From positions 1-64,000 of the forward strand of contig SCSE01000042.1 of assembly GCA_004298015.1 (NCBI GenBank): 64,000 nucleotides of DNA, in the 5' to 3' direction. Within the stretch, counting starts at the first letter, position 1. Each line of letters starts with the position of its first letter. Shown here piece by piece: positions 1 through 9,848 of the stretch. This DNA is from Rhodanobacter sp. GTDB lineage: Bacteria; Pseudomonadota; Gammaproteobacteria; Xanthomonadales; Rhodanobacteraceae. The position numbers and the translations under genes were made by a program. The notes under the pieces are model-generated. The model was not told the DNA's origin, did not search any database, and saw nothing but the letters and a program-made list of their open reading frames with translations.

Positions 1-502
1 GGCACAGGTAGCGGGCGTACGGGCTGCCGCCGCGGCTGCGCCCAAGTTCCTTGTCCAGGGCGCGGGTAAAGCGCAACTGCGACACGCTCGGCGACATCAC
101 GTTGGCCATCACCTGCGGACGGCTCAACACGTCGAGGATGACCGGATCGTTGTGGCCGAAACCGAGCATGCCGTAACCACCGTTGTCGTGCACCACGGCG
201 CCCTTCAGGGTGACGATCCACGGTCCGCGTGCCGTCGCCGGCAGGTAGGGATTGATCGCGTCGTCGGGGTAAAAGTTGACGAATCCCGCCTGGGCCTGGG
301 CCAGCTGTTCGTCTTCGTCCAGCTTCAGGAAATCGGACATCTCCGCCCGTAGTTCGCGGTGGCGTGCCACCGCTTCGGTGATCGCCTGGGTCAGCATGCT
401 GTCGTCGGCTGCCAGTCGCTCGATGCTGGCGTCGTCCAGGCCGACGGTACGCGGCTTGCCGCCGAATTCGCGCAGTTCGCGCAGCTGATTGATCACACCC
501 AT
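1..502 (-). CDS. Class III aminotransferase, N-terminal part (runs off the window)
   Basis: Leftward reading frame of at least 167 codons, open at the window edge. The ATG at 502 is preceded by a strong AGGAGG about 6 bases upstream. The protein starts MGVINQLRELREFGGKP and carries the N-terminal lobe of a PLP fold-type I, class III (ornithine/lysine/acetylornithine-type) aminotransferase: an AVVHDNGGYGMLGFGHNDP stretch in which the cofactor-domain beta strand and the conserved G-H-ND-P turn are recognisable. The PLP lysine lies outside the window, so substrate and activity cannot be judged. It is transcribed away from the ABC transporter at 799 across about 300 bases. A second, distinct class III aminotransferase lies at 33042-34442. 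Confidence 0.75.
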   Translation of the reverse strand, partial: MGVINQLRELREFGGKPRTVGLDDASIERLAADDSMLTQAITEAVARHRELRAEMSDFLKLDEDEQLAQAQAGFVNFYPDDAINPYLPATARGPWIVTLKGAVVHDNGGYGMLGFGHNDPVILDVLSRPQVMANVMSPSVSQLRFTRALDKELGRSRGGSPYARYLC

Positions 503-798
503 GATGTTCCTCCTCGGATCAGTCGGCGCCTCGCACCCAGCGCAAAGCAGGCCGACTCGTGTGTGCCGCAGCCGTTCGCTCACCGGAAGGCGTCGGTGGA
601 GCTGACGCATTTCGGTTGCGGTGACGGTTGTTGCGGGTCGCCATTCAGTCGATCCGCGCAGCATCATCCCCCGAGCATAACGTGCCGGGCGGCATCGCCG
701 GTACCCCCTGCATGACGTTTGTCATCTGCAATGGCTGACTCCGCTGCATGGAGGCAAGGCCTTGATATGACTACGCTGAGTTGCAAAAGGAGGCCGTC
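503..798. other. Divergent intergenic region, 296 bases
   Basis: No gene seen. It separates the leftward aminotransferase from the rightward ABC exporter and must carry both promoters. The only structure I can point to is the palindrome at 712-725. Confidence 0.5.
712..725. promoter_or_regulatory. Palindromic operator candidate ATGAC-GTTT-GTCAT
   Basis: A perfect 5-base inverted repeat with a 4-base spacer sits about 75 bases upstream of the ABC ATPase start. NarL/LuxR-type response regulators bind short inverted repeats of this size, and one (3765-4367) is encoded at the end of this gene set. Binding by it is inference only. No second copy was noticed near the kinase gene. Confidence 0.3.
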
Positions 799-1728
799 AT
801 GAACAGTTCGACAGGGGTTGCGGCGCGTCTGGTCGCCGTCGGCAAATCGTATCGCGGCGTCACCGCGCTGGATGGGGTCAATCTGCAATTGAGGAGCGGT
901 CAGCTGCTGGCCCTGCTCGGCCCCAATGGTGCCGGCAAGACCACCGCGGTCAGTGTACTGCTGGGGCTGCTTCGTCCCGACGCGGGGACGGTGACGTTGT
1001 TTGGGCAGGACCCCGGGCGAATCCAGGCGCGTCGCCGCATCGGCGTGATGTTGCAGCACGCTGAGTTGCCGCCGACGCTGCAGGTGGGTGAACTGCTGCG
1101 CTTGACCGCCGGCTACTATCCGGCACCGCGATCGCTGATTGAGAGTGCCGAACTTGCCGGCATCGGCGATCTGCTCAAGCGGCCTTACGCCAAACTCTCC
1201 GGTGGCCAGCAACGGCGTGTGCAGTTTGCGCTGGCATTGTGCGGTCGGCCCGAGTTGCTGTTTCTGGACGAGCCCACCGTGGGGATGGATATTCAGGCGC
1301 GACAGCGGCTGTGGGCAACCATTCGCCAGTTGGTTGCGCAAGGGTGTGCGGTGTTGCTGACCACACATTACCTGGAAGAAGCCGAGGCGCTGGCCGATCG
1401 GGTCTGCGTGATGGCGCGAGGGCGAGTGATCCATGAAGGTTCGGTGGACGGGCTGCGCGCGCGGGTGGCGCTCAAGCGCATCCGCTGCCTGACCACGCTG
1501 TCCGTCGATACCGTGAGCGGCTGGCCCGAGGTCAGCGAAGTGCACCAGGAAAAGGCCCGCCTGCACATCACTGCCACTGAGGCAGAAGCCGTGGTGCGTC
1601 GCTTGCTCGATGCCGACCCGCAACTGCGCGAACTGGAGGTGCAGCGTGCCGGCCTGGCCGACGCGTTCACCGAGCTCACCCGCGACGCCGACGAGGCATC
1701 GAACAGCGCGCAACGCGAGGCTGCCTGA
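799..1728 (+). CDS. ABC transporter ATP-binding protein (drug/lipid exporter type)
   Basis: 309 residues. It energises the ABC-2 permease encoded just downstream. Walker A GPNGAGKTT is at residues 41-49, the signature LSGGQQRR near 140, Walker B LLFLDEPTVGMD about 20 residues later, and the switch histidine in LLTTHYLEEAE. The roughly 100-residue C-terminal extension is usual in the DrrA/CcmA-like export group. I chose ATG 799 rather than the in-frame TTG at 781 because AAAAGGAGG (786-793) stands just ahead of it. The permease start at 1730 follows the stop codon by one base, and kinase and regulator genes follow. The arrangement recalls the Bacillus LnrJK-LnrLMN and DesKR modules, so export or resistance to a membrane-active compound is a reasonable inference; the substrate is unknown. 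Confidence 0.88.
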   Translation: MNSSTGVAARLVAVGKSYRGVTALDGVNLQLRSGQLLALLGPNGAGKTTAVSVLLGLLRPDAGTVTLFGQDPGRIQARRRIGVMLQHAELPPTLQVGELLRLTAGYYPAPRSLIESAELAGIGDLLKRPYAKLSGGQQRRVQFALALCGRPELLFLDEPTVGMDIQARQRLWATIRQLVAQGCAVLLTTHYLEEAEALADRVCVMARGRVIHEGSVDGLRARVALKRIRCLTTLSVDTVSGWPEVSEVHQEKARLHITATEAEAVVRRLLDADPQLRELEVQRAGLADAFTELTRDADEASNSAQREAA

Positions 1729-1729
1729 G

Positions 1730-2512
1730 ATGGAAGCCATGATGCCTGTCAACAAGTCGGTTCCGGCGATCGGGATGCCGCGCAGGCGAATCGTCGGTGC
1801 CTATCTGCAAGAGGCGCGCAGCGAATGCCTGCGCTACCTTCGTGCGCCGGGGTTCATGTTGCCCATGCTGCTGTTCTCCACCGTGTTCTATCTGATGTTC
1901 GGGGTGCTGTTGAACCACGGCGAGGCCTCGCGCTACCTGCTGGCCAGCTACAGCGCGTTCGGCATCATCGGCCCGGGACTGTTCGGCTTCGGCGTCTCGC
2001 TGGCGATCGAACGCGACGGCGGCCTGCTTACCCTCAAGCGCGCGTTGCCGATGCCACCGGGCGCCTATCTGCTGGGCAAGATGGCCATGGCGATGGTCGC
2101 TGCCACCATCGTGACGGTGTTGCTGTTGCTGATCGGTGTGTTCCTGGCGCACGTCGTCCTGTCGTGGGGCCAGATGCTGGCCTTGCTGCTGACCGGCATG
2201 TTCGGTGTGTTGCCGTTCTGTGCCCTGGGCATGTTCGTCGGCACCCTGATCAAGGGGCAGGGTGCGCCCGGGTTGCTCAATCTGGTCTATCTGCCGATGG
2301 CGTTCCTGTCCGGCCTGTGGCTGCCGCTGTCGATGCTGCCGCGTGAGTTGCAGCAGATCGCACCGATCTGGCCCAGCTACCACCTGAACCAGCTGACCCA
2401 GGCGGCCGTGGGTTTGAACAAGGGCCCGCTGCTGGGGCACGTGCTGGCGCTGATTGGTTTCGCCGTGGGTTTCGTGTGGCTGGCCGCAAGACGCCTGCGC
2501 CGGCATGGTTGA
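1730..2512 (+). CDS. ABC-2 type permease
   Basis: 260 residues. Inner-membrane subunit paired with the ATPase at 799-1728. About six hydrophobic helices can be read, starting with a segment near residue 40 (FMLPMLLFSTVFYLMFGV) and ending with a C-terminal helix rich in G, F and V before a short basic tail. The L-P-M-A-F-L-S-G-L-W-L-P-L segment near residue 190 matches the conserved ABC2_membrane region of drug and polysaccharide exporters. ATG 1730 lies one base after the ATPase stop; ATGs a few codons later (1739 and 1742) are possible alternatives. Only one permease gene is present, so it probably works as a homodimer. Confidence 0.85.
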   Translation: MEAMMPVNKSVPAIGMPRRRIVGAYLQEARSECLRYLRAPGFMLPMLLFSTVFYLMFGVLLNHGEASRYLLASYSAFGIIGPGLFGFGVSLAIERDGGLLTLKRALPMPPGAYLLGKMAMAMVAATIVTVLLLLIGVFLAHVVLSWGQMLALLLTGMFGVLPFCALGMFVGTLIKGQGAPGLLNLVYLPMAFLSGLWLPLSMLPRELQQIAPIWPSYHLNQLTQAAVGLNKGPLLGHVLALIGFAVGFVWLAARRLRRHG

Positions 2513-2559
2513 ACTACGGCTAAGCTGGTGACCGCGACCATGCAAGTCAGGAGAAGACG

Positions 2560-3768
2560 ATGCGTTTGAGCTTCGATGTCGCTCCCGATTCGTGCCTGAG
2601 CTACGCCAGTGGCAAGCACGCATCGGGCACACGCTGGCGACTGGCCTTGATCAATCTGGTGTGGAGCTTCTGGATTGTCGCCGCACCGTGGTTGTCCGGT
2701 ACCCCATGGCGTGACTGGCTGCTGCCGACGCTGCTGTCGTACGTGGTCTTCCTGGGGTTGTACTTTCGCGCCCAGTCGGTCTCGGTCAGGAAACTTTTTC
2801 CCTATGTACTGGCTATCGGTGCGCTGGGATTTCTTCTTTCGCCACTGAACTTTGGTGGCATGGTGTATGAGATCTATGCCTGTGTTTTTGCCGGGTTCGC
2901 CTTCCGCAACCCGCGCGTTGGCGTGCTGGCCATGCTGCTCATTCTGGCGGCGTACGTGCTGGAAGTGTGGTGGCTGAACTGGTCGTGGCCGAATATCGCC
3001 AGTGTGGTGTTGTGGGCATTGGCGGTGGGCGGCATGAACCTGGCCTATCGTGCCAAGGGCCATTCAGATGCCCGGTTGCGCTTGAGTCATGACGAGGTGC
3101 GCCGATTGGCTGCCACCGCCGAGCGCGAGCGCATCGGTCGCGACTTGCACGATTTGCTCGGGCACACGCTTTCGCTGATCACCCTGAAGCTGGAGTTGTC
3201 GCGCAAGCTTTTCGATCGCGATCCTGGGGCGGCCAGAATGGAGGTTGAGGAGGCGGAGAAAGTCGCACGCCTCGCGCTTGCCGAGGTGCGCAGCGCAGTC
3301 AGCGGAATCCGCTCCGCCGATCTCGCGGCCGAGCTGGCGTCGGCGCGATTGCTGTTGGCATCGTCGCAGATTCATCTTGACTACGACCGTCCGCCAGGCG
3401 ACCTGCCGAATGATGTCGAATGTGGGCTTTCGCTGGTTTTGCGCGAGGCAGCCACCAATATCGCGCGTCATTCCGGCGCCAGCGTTGCATCGATCCGGAT
3501 CGTGCGGGATCACGATGTCGTGCGTCTGCTGATTGCCGACAATGGCGGAGGCGGCATCGATAGTGAGGGCAATGGTATTGTCGGCATGCGCGAGCGGCTG
3601 CGTGCGTTGGGCGGTTCTCTCGCGATCGAGTCGCCGTGTGGTAACGGCTGCCGGATGACGGTATCGGCGCCGGTGCCGGTGCTCGCGGGGATCGGGAGGG
3701 CGCCGGTATCGCCGCCCGTTCCGGATGCAGTCATCACGGCGCCGCTGGCCCATGGAAACACGGCATGA
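2560..3768 (+). CDS. DesK/NarL-family sensor histidine kinase
   Basis: 402 residues. Four or more N-terminal membrane helices (about residues 28-165), with no large periplasmic domain, suggest sensing within the membrane as in DesK and LnrJ. The HisKA_3 dimerisation motif RERIGRDLHDLLGH places the phosphorylated histidine at residue 197. A GHKL ATPase domain follows, with the N box in LREAATNIARHS and the G box DNGGGG. A short proline- and alanine-rich tail ends the protein. The start ATG follows TCAGGAGAAG. The stop overlaps the regulator start by 4 bases (ATGA), so the two are translationally coupled. The linked transporter is the likely target. Confidence 0.9.
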   Translation: MRLSFDVAPDSCLSYASGKHASGTRWRLALINLVWSFWIVAAPWLSGTPWRDWLLPTLLSYVVFLGLYFRAQSVSVRKLFPYVLAIGALGFLLSPLNFGGMVYEIYACVFAGFAFRNPRVGVLAMLLILAAYVLEVWWLNWSWPNIASVVLWALAVGGMNLAYRAKGHSDARLRLSHDEVRRLAATAERERIGRDLHDLLGHTLSLITLKLELSRKLFDRDPGAARMEVEEAEKVARLALAEVRSAVSGIRSADLAAELASARLLLASSQIHLDYDRPPGDLPNDVECGLSLVLREAATNIARHSGASVASIRIVRDHDVVRLLIADNGGGGIDSEGNGIVGMRERLRALGGSLAIESPCGNGCRMTVSAPVPVLAGIGRAPVSPPVPDAVITAPLAHGNTA

Positions 3769-4367
3769 TCCACATCGTGCTGGCCGAAGACCAGGCCATG
3801 GTGCGCGGCGCGTTATCGGCCTTGCTCAGCCTGGAGTCCGATATCGAGGTGCTCGGTTCGGCCGCCGACGGCGAGGCGGCGTGGCGTGAGTTGCAGCGGC
3901 TGAAGCCCGATGTGCTGGTCACCGATATCGAGATGCCGGGCCTCACCGGACTGGAGTTGGCGCAGCGTATTCAGCGCCAGGAGCTGCCGATCAAGGTGAT
4001 CATCGTGACCACCTTCGCCCGACCCGGCTTCCTGCGCCGTGCACTGGATGCCGGCGTGTCCGGCTATCTGTTGAAGGATGCGCCCGCCGAGCACCTGGCC
4101 GAAGCCCTGCGCACCGTGCATCGTGGTGGCCGCGCGATCGATCCCCAGCTGGCGCTGGAGGCGTGGTCCGAGGCCGACCCATTGAACGATCGCGAGCGTC
4201 AGGTGTTGCGACTGGCAGGGGAGGGCCAGTCAGCCGGCGACATCGCAACGCGACTGAATCTCTCACATGGCACGGTGCGCAATTATCTTTCCGAGGCGAT
4301 CGGCAAGCTCGGGGTATCCAACCGCATCGAGGCCTATCGGTTGGCACGCCAGAAGGGATGGCTGTAG
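3765..4367 (+). CDS. LuxR/NarL-family response regulator (DesR-like)
   Basis: 200 residues. Receiver domain (residues 1-120) with acidic pocket E8-D9, phospho-acceptor Asp54 in VTDIEMPG, T/S switch TTFAR and Lys in LLKDAP. A GerE helix-turn-helix (about 137-195) follows, with LNDRERQVLRLAGEGQS and the recognition segment LSHGTVRNYLSEAIGKLG. It is the partner of the kinase it overlaps. By analogy with DesR and LnrK it probably activates the upstream exporter; the palindrome at 712-725 is a candidate site. The gene ends about 85 bases before a convergent GNAT gene, with only a weak G/C hairpin (about 4380-4394) between them. Confidence 0.9.
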   Translation: MIHIVLAEDQAMVRGALSALLSLESDIEVLGSAADGEAAWRELQRLKPDVLVTDIEMPGLTGLELAQRIQRQELPIKVIIVTTFARPGFLRRALDAGVSGYLLKDAPAEHLAEALRTVHRGGRAIDPQLALEAWSEADPLNDRERQVLRLAGEGQSAGDIATRLNLSHGTVRNYLSEAIGKLGVSNRIEAYRLARQKGWL

Positions 4368-4452
4368 GCGCCAGCGGGTGGGGGGGTGTCCCCCAGGTGT
4401 CGGACTCGTGCCGAAGCGCAGCGAGGCGGATGCGGTCGGGTCGCGGTATCCG

Positions 4453-4878
4453 TCAGAGGCGCTTTTTCAGGAAATACGAGCGATGTCCCGGCGGGAAATT
4501 CTCAAGCGAGCCAAACACGTCGTAGCCAAGCTTTTCGTAGAAAGGTTTCGCCTGGAAGCTGGTGGTTTCCACGCGTGCGTATTCGAAGCCGTGCTGCACG
4601 GCGAAGGCCTCGGCAGCGCGGACCAGTCCGGTGCCGATGCCGCGGCCTCGCGCCGACTCCGAAAGCCACAACAGTTCGATCGAAAGATAGCCCCAGAAGG
4701 CGACGGCCCGTATACCTCCGACCAATTCGCCGACCGATGTCCTCGCCAGCACCGCGAAGCGCAACTCCTCAGCGACTTCCGGAAAGCCGGGAATAGTGTC
4801 CCGGTTATAGGCCTGAATGCCTTGGCTCAATGTCTCCAACGCCTCCGGCGAGGGCTCCGTGGTCACTTCGATATCCAT
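4453..4878 (-). CDS. GNAT-family N-acetyltransferase
   Basis: 141 residues. A single GNAT domain with the acetyl-CoA loop motif SARGRGIGTGLVRAAE (about residues 74-89) and the C-terminal strand motif FYEKLGYDVFG. It begins MDIEVTTEPSPEALETL. The longer open frame upstream of this ATG overlaps the queA leader and is not GNAT-like, so I placed the start at 4878. Substrate unknown. It is transcribed divergently from queA and converges on the response regulator. Confidence 0.8.
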   Translation of the reverse strand: MDIEVTTEPSPEALETLSQGIQAYNRDTIPGFPEVAEELRFAVLARTSVGELVGGIRAVAFWGYLSIELLWLSESARGRGIGTGLVRAAEAFAVQHGFEYARVETTSFQAKPFYEKLGYDVFGSLENFPPGHRSYFLKKRL

Positions 4879-5029
4879 CTGTGCGTCTCCCGATGTCGTC
4901 GGCCGCGGCAGCACGGCTTGTTGGTGATGTGCTGCTATTCCCGGCGGCGGACAGGTCAAGCATGCCAGCGTGCGTACTCTGCGGGATAATGTGTCGTTAC
5001 GCGTCCCGCAGATACCCACCGAGCTGATC

Positions 5030-6061
5030 TTGAAGAAATCCGATTTCAATTTTGAACTGCCACCCGAGCTGATCGCACAGTCACCGTTACCCGAACGTTC
5101 GGCCAGCCGGATGCTGCTGCTCGACGTACCGACGGCGACGCGGCAGGACCGGATGTTTCGCGAGCTGCCCGACATATTGCGTCCTGGCGACCTGCTGGTG
5201 TTCAACGACACCCGGGTGTTGCCGGCGCGACTGCATGGCCGCAAGAGTAGCGGCGGCGCGGTCGAAATCCTGATCGAACGGGTTACCGGTGCGCACGAGG
5301 CCATCGCCCAGCTCGGCGTGAGCAAGAAGCCGAAGGAGGGTGGCCGGATCGAACTGGCCGATGGCAGTCATGCGGTGGTGCTGGGTCGCGATGAAGGCTT
5401 CTTTCGCCTGCGTTTCGAGGCCTCTGAGCCGCTTGAGAAATTGCTGCTCAAGCTGGGCGAAATGCCGTTGCCGCCCTATATCGAGCGGCAAGCCGACGCC
5501 GACGATGTCGAGCGCTACCAGACCGTGTTTGCGCGCGAGCCGGGCGCTGTGGCCGCGCCCACGGCGGGCCTGCATTTCGATGAGTCGATGCTGAAACGTT
5601 TGCGCGAGCGCGGCGTCGACTTCGGCTATATCACCCTGCATGTCGGCGCGGGCACCTTCCAGCCGGTACGCGCGGATGATCTGAAGGATCACCGCATGCA
5701 CCGTGAATGGCTGAATGTGGGTGCTCATCTGATCGGGCAGATTCGGCGCACACGCGCGGCCGGTGGTCGGGTAATCGCGGTTGGCACCACCGTGGTGCGT
5801 GCGCTGGAAAGTGCCAGCAAGGACGGGCAGTTGCATCCGTTCGCCGGCGAAACGCAGATCTTCATCTTTCCCGGCTATCGATTCACCAGCATCGATGGCC
5901 TGCTGACCAATTTTCACCTGCCGCAGTCGACCTTGCTGATGCTGGTCTCGGCGTTGGCCGGGCGCGAATTCATGCTCGATGCCTACCGCCATGCGGTCGG
6001 GCAACGCTACCGTTTCTTTTCCTATGGCGATGCCATGCTGATCCTTCCACACGGGGCATGA
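5030..6061 (+). CDS. queA: S-adenosylmethionine:tRNA ribosyltransferase-isomerase
   Basis: 343 residues. QueA moves the ribosyl part of SAM onto preQ1-tRNA to form epoxyqueuosine. Recognisable stretches are [14 protein letters not shown] at the start, [17 protein letters not shown], the APTAGLHF motif near residue 185, and [12 protein letters not shown]. The family-like N-terminus begins at a TTG (5030); upstream in-frame GTGs (4970, 4991) would add residues not seen in QueA, though the Shine-Dalgarno sequence for the TTG is poor. Tgt follows after a REP-type repeat, giving the usual queA-tgt-yajC-secDF order. QueG, which reduces the epoxide, is at 60216-61289. Confidence 0.93.
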   Translation: MKKSDFNFELPPELIAQSPLPERSASRMLLLDVPTATRQDRMFRELPDILRPGDLLVFNDTRVLPARLHGRKSSGGAVEILIERVTGAHEAIAQLGVSKKPKEGGRIELADGSHAVVLGRDEGFFRLRFEASEPLEKLLLKLGEMPLPPYIERQADADDVERYQTVFAREPGAVAAPTAGLHFDESMLKRLRERGVDFGYITLHVGAGTFQPVRADDLKDHRMHREWLNVGAHLIGQIRRTRAAGGRVIAVGTTVVRALESASKDGQLHPFAGETQIFIFPGYRFTSIDGLLTNFHLPQSTLLMLVSALAGREFMLDAYRHAVGQRYRFFSYGDAMLILPHGA

Positions 6062-6073
6062 GCAACCAACGCC

Positions 6074-7320
<1,247 letters not shown>

Positions 7321-7415
7321 GCCTCCGTCGCTTCAGCCGCGCAGATGGCCTTGCAACCCGCAGCCGCCGCCCAGCGTAGCGAATGAGGGCCAGGCGGGCT
7401 CCGACGGGCGGTATC

Positions 7416-7444
7416 GTGCATGGCCGTGGGGCGCGTGGCATAAT
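7416..7444 (+). promoter_or_regulatory. Possible sigma-70 promoter for yajC-secD-secF
   Basis: A CATAAT -10 element at 7439-7444 lies 17 bases after a weak -35 (GTGCAT, 7416-7421), in the 189-base gap between tgt and yajC. The -10 is good and the -35 poor; read-through from tgt is also possible. Confidence 0.35.
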
Positions 7445-7509
7445 CGACGATCTTTTATCAGGCGTTCAGCTGAATTCCCAGGCTGCGCCACAACTTGCGA
7501 GACACGCCA

Positions 7510-7839
7510 ATGAGTTTTCCGATGCCTTTCGTAATCGCCCAGGCGGCGGCACAGCCTGCCGGTGGCGGCATGTCCCTGATCATCATGATGGTGGTGCTGT
7601 TCGGCCTCATGTATTTCATGATGATTCGCCCGCAGATGAAGCGGCAGAAGGAGCACCGTGCCCTGCTTGCCGGCCTGGCCAAAGGTGACGAAGTGGTGAC
7701 CAACGGCGGTATCGCCGGGCGAGTGGTCGAGCTGGGCGAAACCTTCATTTCGGTGGAAATCACGGACAATGTGAAGGTCATGGTGCAGAAGGGCTCGATT
7801 TCGCAGGTGTTGCCCAAGGGTTCGCTGAAATCGGTCTGA
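7510..7839 (+). CDS. yajC: Preprotein translocase subunit YajC
   Basis: 109 residues. Small inner-membrane partner of SecD-SecF that associates with SecYEG. One membrane helix (about residues 20-40, SLIIMMVVLFGLMYFMM) is followed directly by RPQMKRQKEH and then the cytoplasmic YajC fold, with KGDEVVTNGGIAGRVVELG near the middle. I took ATG 7510 over the in-frame TTG at 7495; an ATG 4 codons later is also possible. secD follows after about 110 bases. Confidence 0.94.
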   Translation: MSFPMPFVIAQAAAQPAGGGMSLIIMMVVLFGLMYFMMIRPQMKRQKEHRALLAGLAKGDEVVTNGGIAGRVVELGETFISVEITDNVKVMVQKGSISQVLPKGSLKSV

Positions 7840-7948
7840 AGCCCCGCTACGGGGTGACGAACGTCCTTCGGGACGATCACGCCGACGTGAAACCCCCAAT
7901 GGTCACTACCGCCGTGGTCTGCTGCCGCGGCTTTGATGGATGCAAGGC

Positions 7949-9832
7949 ATGAGTGATTTTCCCCGCTGGAAGTACGCATTGGTCGCGCTGGCGATGCTGT
8001 TCGGCATCGTCTACGCGCTGCCGAACGCCTTTATCCCGGTGCCGGCGGTGCAGGTCACCGCCAACCGTGGCGCGGCGCCGATCGACCAGGCCTTGCGGCA
8101 GAAGGTGGTGGCTGCCCTGGCCAAGCAGAAGGTGGTTGCCGGAGAGGTAGTCGTCAACGGCGACCACCTGCTGGCGACTTTCGCCAACACCGATGTCCAG
8201 CGCAGTGGCTCCGATGCCATCAAGGCGCTGTTGGGCGATGGCTATACGGTGGCGTTCAAGCTGCAGTCGACCGTGCCAGGCTGGCTGCGTGCGATCGGCG
8301 CCCGCTCGATGCCGTTGGGCCTGGATCTGCAAGGTGGCGTGCACTTCCTGATGCAGGTCGACCAGAACGACGTGATCGACAAGCAGGAAAGCAGCTACGC
8401 CGACGATATCCGCGGCCTGTTGCGGCAGAAGAACATCCGCTACGAGTCGGTGACTCGCAACGCGGCACGCGGCCAGGGCATTGCGGTGATCCTGCGTTCT
8501 GAGGCCGACCGCACTGCGGCCTCCAACGACATTGCCAATGAGTACATCGACCTCAATGTCGCCAACGGTCCGAGCACCGGCAACCGCTACGTGCTCAATG
8601 TCACGGTCAAGCCGGAAAAGCTGCGCGCGTTGGCGCTCGGCACGATCAAGCAGAATCTCGGTACGCTGCGTAACCGCATCAACGCGCTGGGCGTGTCCGA
8701 GCCGCTGATCCAGCAGCAGGGTGAGAACCACATCGTGGTCGATCTGGCCGGGGTGCAGGACCCCGCCGAGGCGAAGAAGCTGATCGGCACCGTGGCCACC
8801 CTGCAGTACCGCCCCGGCATCGGCTATGCCGGTGACGCGCAGGCGCAGGAGGCTGCGCGCACCGGCAATATTCCGCCGAATGCCAACCTCTATTACATGC
8901 GTGGCAGTCATCAGCCCGTGCTGGTCAGCAAGCGGGTCATCGTGACCGGCAACGAGCTGGTCAATGCGTCCTCGGGGACCGACCAGCAATCCGGCACGCC
9001 GGAGGTCAGTGTCACGCTCAACGCCACCGGCGCCCGCAAGATGCTGGACTTCACCAATGCCAACGTCGGCAAGCCGATGGCGGTGGTGTACGTGGAGCGT
9101 GTGACCGAGACCAAGATGGTCAACGGCAAGGAGGTGCGCACCCCGAAAGTCACTGAATCGGTGATCAACGACGCCACCATCCAGGGTGCTTTCGGCAAGC
9201 AGTTCCAGACCACCGGTCTGGGCAGCCAGAAGGAGGCCTCCGACCTGGCCCTGCTGCTCAAGGGTGGTGCGTTTGCTGCGCCGGTCGACATTGTCGAGGA
9301 GCGGGTGATCGGCCCCAGCCTGGGACAGGACAACATCGACAAGGGCCTGAAGGCGGTAACCCTCGGTCTGGCGCTGGTGTTGCTGGCCGCTGCGCTCTAC
9401 TACAAGCTGTTCGGCCTGGTGGCGGATATCGCGCTGGTCTTCAACCTGGTGATCCTGGTCGCGGTGATGTCGTTGATCGGCGTGACCCTGACCATGCCGG
9501 GCATTGCCGGTATCGTGCTCACCCTGGGTATGGCGATCGACGCCAATGTGCTGATCTGCGAACGTATCCGCGAGGAGTTGCGCAACGGCTCCACGCCGCA
9601 TGCCTCGATCCGCGCCGGTTACGAGAAGGCGTGGGCGACCATTCTGGATGCCAACGTCACCCACCTGATCGCCGCCCTGGCGCTGACCACGATGGGTACC
9701 GGTGCGATCAAGGGCTTCGGCGTAACCTTGATGATCGGCATCCTGACCTCGCTGTTCACCTCGGTGACGCTGACCCATGCGTTCACCGCGTTGATCCACG
9801 GCCACCGCAAGCTCAAGACGCTGTCGGTCTGA
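7949..9832 (+). CDS. secD: Protein translocase subunit SecD
   Basis: 627 residues. Inner-membrane RND-type component that uses the proton gradient to pull exported proteins on the periplasmic side. One N-terminal helix (WKYALVALAMLFGIVYALPN) leads to a large periplasmic domain beginning GLDLQGGVHFLMQVD (P1 motif), and a C-terminal block of five helices contains GIVLTLGMAIDANVLICERIREE, the conserved TM4 motif. Two starts are possible, ATG 7940 and ATG 7949; I prefer 7949 (MSDFPRWKY) on family resemblance. secF begins 16 bases after the stop. Confidence 0.95.
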   Translation: MSDFPRWKYALVALAMLFGIVYALPNAFIPVPAVQVTANRGAAPIDQALRQKVVAALAKQKVVAGEVVVNGDHLLATFANTDVQRSGSDAIKALLGDGYTVAFKLQSTVPGWLRAIGARSMPLGLDLQGGVHFLMQVDQNDVIDKQESSYADDIRGLLRQKNIRYESVTRNAARGQGIAVILRSEADRTAASNDIANEYIDLNVANGPSTGNRYVLNVTVKPEKLRALALGTIKQNLGTLRNRINALGVSEPLIQQQGENHIVVDLAGVQDPAEAKKLIGTVATLQYRPGIGYAGDAQAQEAARTGNIPPNANLYYMRGSHQPVLVSKRVIVTGNELVNASSGTDQQSGTPEVSVTLNATGARKMLDFTNANVGKPMAVVYVERVTETKMVNGKEVRTPKVTESVINDATIQGAFGKQFQTTGLGSQKEASDLALLLKGGAFAAPVDIVEERVIGPSLGQDNIDKGLKAVTLGLALVLLAAALYYKLFGLVADIALVFNLVILVAVMSLIGVTLTMPGIAGIVLTLGMAIDANVLICERIREELRNGSTPHASIRAGYEKAWATILDANVTHLIAALALTTMGTGAIKGFGVTLMIGILTSLFTSVTLTHAFTALIHGHRKLKTLSV

Positions 9833-9848
9833 CGAGGAACGAGAACCC

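Noticed and set aside
4379-4395. G-run/C-run hairpin as terminator after the response regulator
   Set aside because: Three-base loop and no T-tract; stem depends on homopolymer slippage pairs.
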